From Gammaproteobacteria bacterium (GTDB taxonomy: Bacteria > Pseudomonadota > Gammaproteobacteria > Xanthomonadales > Xanthomonadaceae), in NCBI GenBank assembly GCA_012510865.1, contig JAAZHF010000281.1:1-9669 (forward strand): a DNA stretch of 9,669 nt, in the 5' to 3' direction. Within the stretch, counting starts at the first letter, position 1. Each line of letters opens with the position of its first letter. The notes under the pieces are model-generated. The model saw only the letters and a list, made by a program, of their open reading frames with translations. It was not told the origin of the DNA and searched no databases. This document shows, one piece after another, positions 5,070-9,669 of this stretch. Both the position numbers and the translations under genes were made by a program.

Positions 5070-8000
5070 GCCGTTCTCCTCTGGAGCAGCGCGTAGTACA
5101 GCAGCGGGATCACGACCAGGGTCAGCACGGTCGAGACCAGGATGCCGAACAGCAGTGATATGCCAAGGCCGTTGAAGATCGGGTCGTCGATGATGAACAC
5201 CGCGCCTGCCATCGCCGCCAGGGCGGTCAGCGCGATCGGCTGCGCGCGCACCGCGCAGGCGTCGACCACCGCCTGCGCCGGCGTGCGGCCCTGTTCCAGC
5301 AGGTGGTTGATGAAGTCCACCAGCAGGATCGAGTTGCGCACGATGATGCCGGCCAGCGCGATCATGCCGATCATGCTGGTGGCGGTGAACTGCATGCCCA
5401 TGAGCGCGTGCCCCGGCATCACCCCGATCACGGTCAGCGGGATCGGCGCCATGATCACCAGCGGCACCACGTAGTTGCGGAAGTAGGCCACCACCAGCAG
5501 GTAGATCAGCACCAGGCCGGCGGCATAGGCGATGCCCATGTCCCGGAAGGTCTCGTAGGTGATCTGCCACTCGCCGTCCCACTTGATCGCGAAGCTGGCG
5601 GTGTCGTCGGGCTGTGCGATGTAGTGCTGCGACAGCCGCTGGCCGTCGATGGCGTTGTCGGACACCTGGCCGACGAGGTCGAACATGCCGTAGAGCGGGC
5701 TGTCGGCGACGATGTTCTCGTCGCCCATCACGTACACCACCGGCAGCAGGTCCTTGTGGTGGATGGCGCCATCCCAGCCCGCGTCGCGTGCCTCAACCAG
5801 CGCCGACAGCGGCACCAGCTGGCCGTCGCCGCCGCGCACCCGCAGCGACAGCACGCCGTCGAGCGAGGCCTGGTCGGCGGCCGGCAGGCGCAGGCGGATC
5901 GGCCGCGGGTACTTCGAGCTGCCGTCGATCACGTACGTGGCGTCGTGGCCCGAAAGCCCGGCGGCGATGGTCTCGGCGATGGCGGCCTGCGACACGCCCA
6001 GGCGGGCGGCGCGCTCGCGGTCGATCACCAGCACCTCGCGCGCGGCGTCGGCCTCGACGCTGGTGTCGACGTCGACGATGCCCTCGGTGGCGAGGAAGCG
6101 CTGCTCCAGCGCCCGCCCGATCCGGCGCTGGGCGTCGTAGTCGGGGCCATAGACTTCGGCGACGATCGGCGACAGCACCGGCGGGCCCGGCGGCACTTCG
6201 ACCACCTTCACCGAGGCGCCGTGGCGGCGGCCGATCGCGTCCAGCTCCGGGCGCAGCGCGACCGCGATGTCGTGGCTCTTGCGGCTGCGCTCGCGGCGGT
6301 CGACCAGGTTGACCTGCAGGTCGCCGACGTTGGCGCCCGCGCGCAGGTCGTACTGGCGCACCAGGCCGTTGAAGTTGATCGGCGCGGCGGTGCCGGCGTA
6401 CGCCTGCCAGTGCAGTACCTCGGGCACGTGGTCGATGACCGCGGCGAGTTCGGTCAGCAGCGCGCCCGTGTCCTCGAGCGTGCGGCCCTCGGGCAGGTCG
6501 ACCACCACCTGCAGCTCCGACTTGTTGTCGAAGGGCATCATCTTCATCACCACCAGCCTGAAGCCGGCCAGGCTCACCGCCAGCAGCACCAGGCCGGCCA
6601 AGGAGGCGAACAGCAGGTGGCGCCGGCGCGCGCCGCGGGCGGGATCGAGGAAGGGCGTCATCAGCCGCTCGAAGAAGCGGTGCAGGCGCGCGGCGATGGT
6701 GCCCGGCGCGTGGCTGCCGGCGGCATGGCTGTCGGCGTCCCCGCCGCCGACGTGCCGCTTCAGCAGCTTCAGCGACAGCCACGGCGTCACGATCAGCGCG
6801 ATCAGCAGCGATAGCAGCATGCCGACCGAGGCGTTGATCGGGATCGGGCGCATGTACGGCCCCATCAGCCCGCTGACGAAAGCCATCGGCAGCAGCGCCG
6901 CGATCACGGTGAAGGTGGCGAGGATGGTCGGGCCGCCGACCTCGTCGACCGCCGGCGGGATCGCCTCGTGCAGCGACTTCCCGCCGAGCGCCATGTGCCG
7001 GTGGATGTTCTCCACCACAACGATCGCGTCGTCGACCAGGATGCCGATCGAGAAGATCAGCGCGAACAGCGACACCCGGTTGAGGGTGAAGCCCATGGCC
7101 CAGGACGCGAACAGGGTCAGGGAGAGCGTCAGCACCACCGCGGTGCCGATCACCAGCGCCTCGCGCCGACCGAGCGCGAACAGCACCAGCAGCACCACCG
7201 CCGAGGTGGCGAAGAACAGCTTCTTGATCAGCGTCTTCGCCTTGTCGCTGGCGGTGAGGCCGTAGTCACGGGTGACCTCGACCTGGACGCCCTCCGGGAT
7301 GACCTGGCCGCGCAGCGCCTCGACGCGTTCGAGCACGCTGGTGGTGATGTCGGCGGCGTTGCTGCCCGGCTTCTTGGCGATCGCCAGCGTCACCGCCGGC
7401 GCGGTGCCGGCCTCCGGGCCGGCGCGACCGGCCGGCGCGCCGTGCCAGACGTAGCTCGAGGCGGTGTCGGCGGCGTCGGTGATCCGGGCCACGTCGCCCA
7501 GCCGCACCGGCTGGCCGTCGGCCACGCCGAGCACCAGCGCCTCCACGTCCTCGCGTCCGGCCAGGAAGCGGCCGGAGGTGACCTGGACCACGCCGTCGGC
7601 ACCGACGCGCTCGCCGGCCTGGCGGGCGAGGTTGGCGGCCTGCAGCGCGCCGGCCAGGTCCTCCACCGCCAGCCCGTGGCTGGCCAGGCGGCTGGCGTCG
7701 AGCTCGACCATCACCGCGCGCTCGGGCGCGCCGATGGTGAACACGTCGCGGGTGCCGGGGCAGCGCTTGAGCTCGGTTTCCAGCGTGTGCGCGACTTCGG
7801 CCAGTTCCAGCGGGCCGCGCTCGGCGTCGTCGGTCCACAGCGTCAGCGCCATCACCGGCACGTCGTCGATGCCCTTGGGCTTGATCAGTGGCTGGCCGAC
7901 GCCCAGGTTCTGCGGCATCCAGTCCTGGTTGGAGAACACCTTGTCGTACAGCCGCACCAGCGCCGGCTGGCGCTTCACGCCGACCTCGAACTCGACGGTG

Positions 8001-8305
8001 GCTACGACCATGCCCGGGCGGCTGACCGAGTAGGTGTGCTTGACGTCCTCGATCTCCGAGAGCACCTGCTCCAGCGGATACGCCAGCATCTGCTCCACCT
8101 GGCGCGCGTCCGCGCCCGGGAAGGGCACGATCACGTTGGCCATGGTGACGTCGATCTGCGGCTCTTCCTCCTGCGGCGTGACCATCACCGCGACCACGCC
8201 CAGCAGCAGGCCGAGCAGGGCCAGCACCGGGGTCAGCGGGTTGGACTGGAAGGTGCGCGCAAGGCGGCCGGAGATACCCAGCCGCGGGTGGTCGGCGGCG
8301 CCCAT
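5066..8305 (-). CDS. RND-family efflux permease (AcrB/CusA superfamily)
   Basis: This is a 1079-residue inner-membrane proton-driven pump subunit of normal RND length. The first membrane span (about residues 24-43) is followed by the periplasmic porter domain. A helix cluster at about 360-515 contains the proton-relay Asp pair (LVDDAIVVVEN, Asp425-Asp426). A second periplasmic domain spans about 590-915, and the last helix cluster 920-1075 carries GIIVRNSILLVDF, with Arg990 where AcrB has its relay Lys. A His/Asp/Gly-rich cytoplasmic linker lies at about 519-536. The substrate class cannot be read from the sequence; typical HME metal-site motifs are not evident. The start ATG at 8305 has GGAGG six bases upstream and lies one base after the adaptor stop. 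A longer in-frame start only overlaps the adaptor gene. No outer-membrane factor gene is in the window. Confidence 0.93.
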   Translation of the reverse strand: MGAADHPRLGISGRLARTFQSNPLTPVLALLGLLLGVVAVMVTPQEEEPQIDVTMANVIVPFPGADARQVEQMLAYPLEQVLSEIEDVKHTYSVSRPGMVVATVEFEVGVKRQPALVRLYDKVFSNQDWMPQNLGVGQPLIKPKGIDDVPVMALTLWTDDAERGPLELAEVAHTLETELKRCPGTRDVFTIGAPERAVMVELDASRLASHGLAVEDLAGALQAANLARQAGERVGADGVVQVTSGRFLAGREDVEALVLGVADGQPVRLGDVARITDAADTASSYVWHGAPAGRAGPEAGTAPAVTLAIAKKPGSNAADITTSVLERVEALRGQVIPEGVQVEVTRDYGLTASDKAKTLIKKLFFATSAVVLLVLFALGRREALVIGTAVVLTLSLTLFASWAMGFTLNRVSLFALIFSIGILVDDAIVVVENIHRHMALGGKSLHEAIPPAVDEVGGPTILATFTVIAALLPMAFVSGLMGPYMRPIPINASVGMLLSLLIALIVTPWLSLKLLKRHVGGGDADSHAAGSHAPGTIAARLHRFFERLMTPFLDPARGARRRHLLFASLAGLVLLAVSLAGFRLVVMKMMPFDNKSELQVVVDLPEGRTLEDTGALLTELAAVIDHVPEVLHWQAYAGTAAPINFNGLVRQYDLRAGANVGDLQVNLVDRRERSRKSHDIAVALRPELDAIGRRHGASVKVVEVPPGPPVLSPIVAEVYGPDYDAQRRIGRALEQRFLATEGIVDVDTSVEADAAREVLVIDRERAARLGVSQAAIAETIAAGLSGHDATYVIDGSSKYPRPIRLRLPAADQASLDGVLSLRVRGGDGQLVPLSALVEARDAGWDGAIHHKDLLPVVYVMGDENIVADSPLYGMFDLVGQVSDNAIDGQRLSQHYIAQPDDTASFAIKWDGEWQITYETFRDMGIAYAAGLVLIYLLVVAYFRNYVVPLVIMAPIPLTVIGVMPGHALMGMQFTATSMIGMIALAGIIVRNSILLVDFINHLLEQGRTPAQAVVDACAVRAQPIALTALAAMAGAVFIIDDPIFNGLGISLLFGILVSTVLTLVVIPLLYYALLQRRTA
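5076..5081 (-). promoter_or_regulatory. Ribosome binding site deciding the OsmC start
   Basis: On the - strand this reads GAGGAG, six bases before the ATG at 5069 and inside the last codons of the RND permease. It selects the short start over the long upstream extension of the same frame. Confidence 0.75.
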
Positions 8306-8306
8306 G

Positions 8307-9401
8307 TCATTCCTCCCCGCGGGCGTTGACCAGGGCCTGGCGGGCGGCCACCGGATCCAGCGCGATGGTCTCGCCGGGCTGCAGGCCGGCAATCACTTCC
8401 ACGCCGTCGGCGGAGGCTTCGCCCAGCCGCAGCTGGCGCAGCGAGAGCCGGCCGTCGGCAAGCACATAGGCCGCGACCACCTCGCCCCGGCGCACGATCG
8501 CGCCGGCCGGGATCCGCGGGCGAGACGTCCCCGCCACCGCAGGGAAGACCACCTTGGCGGTGCTGCCGGGCACCGGGGCCGGGTCCAGCGCCGGCAGCAT
8601 GACGCGCACGCGGACGGTGTGCGTGGCGGCGTCGGCGGCGGGGAAGACGATGACCTCGCCGGCATCGACCGTGCGCCGGTCATGCAGGCGCACGCTGGCG
8701 CGCGGGTCGGCGCGGACCTGTTCGGCCACCGCCTGCGGCAGGTCGACCTCGATCCGCAGCGCGTCGGGGGAGAACACGGTGGCCAGCGGCTGGCCCATCG
8801 CCACCGATTCGCCCGGTTCCACGTCACGGCTGGCCACGATGCCGTCGTAGGGCGCGCGCACCACGGTGTAGTCGGCGGTCTGGCCGGCACTGGCGAGCTG
8901 GGCCCGGGCGGCGTCGCGCGCGGCCACGGCGGTGTCGCGCGCGGCACGCATGCGCTCCAGCTGCGAGCGCGAGACGTACTGGCCCGCGGCCAGTTCCTGG
9001 TAGCGCCGGTACTCGCCCTCGGCCTCGCGGGCCGCGGCCTCGCTGGCGTTGAGCTGGGCGCGGGCGGCATCCACGCCCGACCGCTGCTCGACCGCGCTCA
9101 GGCGCACCAGCACGGCACCGGCGGCGACGCGGTCGTCGACGTCGTAGGCGACCTCGGCCACGCGGCCGCTGGTCTGCGCGGTCAGCGTCGCCTGGCGCAC
9201 GGCCTCGACCACGCCGTCCCAGGCGCGGCCCTGGGCCGTGGCGGGGTCGGCGACGACGGCGGTCTCCAGCCCCTCGATCGGAGCCGGTCCGGGGCTGTCG
9301 TCGCCCGCGCCGCCGCAGGCTGCGAGCGCGCCCGCCAGCAGCGCGAGGCCGCCCATGCGGAGCAGCGTCCGCGTCGATATCGCCATGGAGCCGTTGCGCA
9401 C
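8307..9401 (-). CDS. RND periplasmic adaptor (membrane fusion) lipoprotein
   Basis: This is a 364-residue adaptor. The N-terminal lipoprotein signal has a lipobox LAAC with lipidated Cys29, followed by a flexible Gly/Asp/Pro stretch. The split lipoyl domain is visible as TAQTSGRVAEVAYDVDDRV (residues 74-92) and VRAPYDGIVASRDVEPGESV (181-200). The alpha-helical coiled-coil hairpin, rich in Ala/Arg/Glu, lies between them at about 103-175. Beta-barrel and membrane-proximal domains follow. Such proteins bridge the RND permease to an outer-membrane channel in the periplasm. The start is GTG at 9401, with GGAG at 9408-9411 six bases upstream; an ATG five codons in (9386) is the alternative. The stop is one base before the permease ATG (TGACATG), so the pair is translated together. 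Confidence 0.93.
   Translation of the reverse strand: MRNGSMAISTRTLLRMGGLALLAGALAACGGAGDDSPGPAPIEGLETAVVADPATAQGRAWDGVVEAVRQATLTAQTSGRVAEVAYDVDDRVAAGAVLVRLSAVEQRSGVDAARAQLNASEAAAREAEGEYRRYQELAAGQYVSRSQLERMRAARDTAVAARDAARAQLASAGQTADYTVVRAPYDGIVASRDVEPGESVAMGQPLATVFSPDALRIEVDLPQAVAEQVRADPRASVRLHDRRTVDAGEVIVFPAADAATHTVRVRVMLPALDPAPVPGSTAKVVFPAVAGTSRPRIPAGAIVRRGEVVAAYVLADGRLSLRQLRLGEASADGVEVIAGLQPGETIALDPVAARQALVNARGEE
8312..8316 (-). promoter_or_regulatory. Ribosome binding site deciding the RND permease start
   Basis: On the - strand this reads GGAGG, six bases before the ATG at 8305 and within the final Gly-Glu-Glu codons of the adaptor gene. It supports the start at 8305 over an in-frame start at 8392. 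Confidence 0.8.
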
Positions 9402-9407
9402 GTCGTG

Positions 9408-9411
9408 CTCC
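9408..9411 (-). promoter_or_regulatory. Ribosome binding site supporting a GTG start for the adaptor
   Basis: On the - strand TAAGGAG joins the DUF2892 stop codon to a GGAG that lies six bases before the GTG at 9401. The ATG at 9386 has no comparable site at the right distance, so GTG is preferred. Confidence 0.65.
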
Positions 9412-9615
9412 TTACTTGAACGCGCAGCCGCTGCGCACGCCGAACTTCGCGAACAGCTTGGCGGCCGGGCAGAAGCCGGTGAAGGCCGACTGCAGCAGGT
9501 TCAGGCCGACGAAGGCGGTCAGCAGCAGCCACCAGGGCGAGACGAAATGGCCCAGCGCAACGCTGGCGAGGATCATGATGCCGGCAAAGGCGAAGATGGC
9601 GCGGTCGAGGTTCAT
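9412..9615 (-). CDS. DUF2892 / YgaP-type small inner-membrane protein
   Basis: This is a 67-residue protein with two hydrophobic segments (about residues 7-22 and 27-45) and the family's C-terminal signature TGFCPAAKLFAKFGV, containing Cys49. A second cysteine, Cys64, lies near the end. The start MNLDRAIFAFAG matches the usual N-terminus of DUF2892 proteins. The domain also occurs as the membrane part of the rhodanese YgaP, and it is often found near sulfur-transfer genes; its molecular job is not established. The ATG at 9615 has GGGAG seven bases upstream. It is the first complete gene of the operon in this window, with 10 nt before the adaptor start. A direct partnership with the RND pump is plausible but not shown. 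Confidence 0.88.
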   Translation of the reverse strand: MNLDRAIFAFAGIMILASVALGHFVSPWWLLLTAFVGLNLLQSAFTGFCPAAKLFAKFGVRSGCAFK

Positions 9616-9668
9616 GGAAGGTCTCCCAGAGGTTGGTTGGAGGGGCAGCGGGTGCGCAGGATGCCCAG
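9612..9668 (-). CDS. Possible 3' end of an upstream operon gene (edge fragment)
   Basis: On the - strand a frame is open from the window edge for 18 codons (ending NQPLGDLP) and stops with TGA inside an ATGA overlap with the DUF2892 start. The same 4-nt overlap occurs at four other junctions of this operon, so it may be the end of the preceding gene. With only 18 residues no family can be named. The other two - strand frames are also open across this short stretch, so the call is weak. Confidence 0.25.
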   Translation of the reverse strand: MGILRTRCPSNQPLGDLP

Positions 9669-9669
9669 C

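Noticed and set aside
5303..6814. Long + strand open frame (503 codons) opposite the RND permease
   Set aside because: The translation is His/Gln/Val/Arg-biased, typical of the antisense of a high-GC gene, and no domain is recognisable.
6968..9419. Overlapping + strand open frames (453 and 461 codons) opposite the permease and adaptor
   Set aside because: Same antisense composition bias; the real genes on the - strand have full-length conserved domains and ribosome binding sites.

Overview
The window is GC-rich, gene-dense bacterial DNA with short or negative intergenic distances. The codon use and the mix of proteins (periplasmic cytochrome c', outer-membrane barrel, RND pump, TrxC, TlpA-type thioredoxin) point to a Gram-negative proteobacterium. 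A Xanthomonadaceae-like gammaproteobacterium such as Lysobacter, Luteimonas or Thermomonas is my best guess, but this is inference from style and not proven. No rRNA, tRNA, CRISPR array, insertion sequence or phage gene was seen.

Left end, + strand: the 3' part of a LOG-family (lysine decarboxylase-like) nucleotide hydrolase is joined by an ATGA overlap to a cytochrome c'-like gene. Their 3' end converges, with a 12-bp gap, on a - strand outer-membrane beta-barrel (porin-like) gene. Upstream of the barrel gene lies the only sizeable non-coding gap in the window (about 127 bp). It carries a near-perfect FNR/Anr/Dnr-type box, TTGAC-N4-ATCAA.

From about 2.15 kb to the right edge there is one long - strand operon. 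In transcription order it reads: DUF2892/YgaP-type small membrane protein, RND periplasmic adaptor lipoprotein, RND permease, OsmC-like protein, thioredoxin 2 (trxC), sulfide:quinone oxidoreductase-like flavoprotein, and a fusion of an Lgt-like membrane region to a TlpA/thioredoxin domain. The first junction has 10 nt between genes, the second 1 nt, and the remaining four are 4-nt ATGA or GTGA overlaps, so the seven genes are very probably co-transcribed and translationally coupled. A short open frame at the right edge that ends in an ATGA overlap suggests that the operon continues upstream.

The operon is the most interesting part. It hard-wires a tripartite-type efflux pump to four thiol or sulfur redox proteins: OsmC, TrxC, an SQR-like flavoprotein and a membrane-anchored TlpA. 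This combination suggests a system that senses, reduces or exports a thiol-reactive or sulfur compound (reactive sulfur species, persulfides, oxidised thiols or an electrophile). That function is inferred from gene company only. Two of the proteins depart from their families: the SQR-like protein appears to lack one of the two redox cysteines, and the Lgt-like region lacks the catalytic histidine motif and is fused to TlpA.
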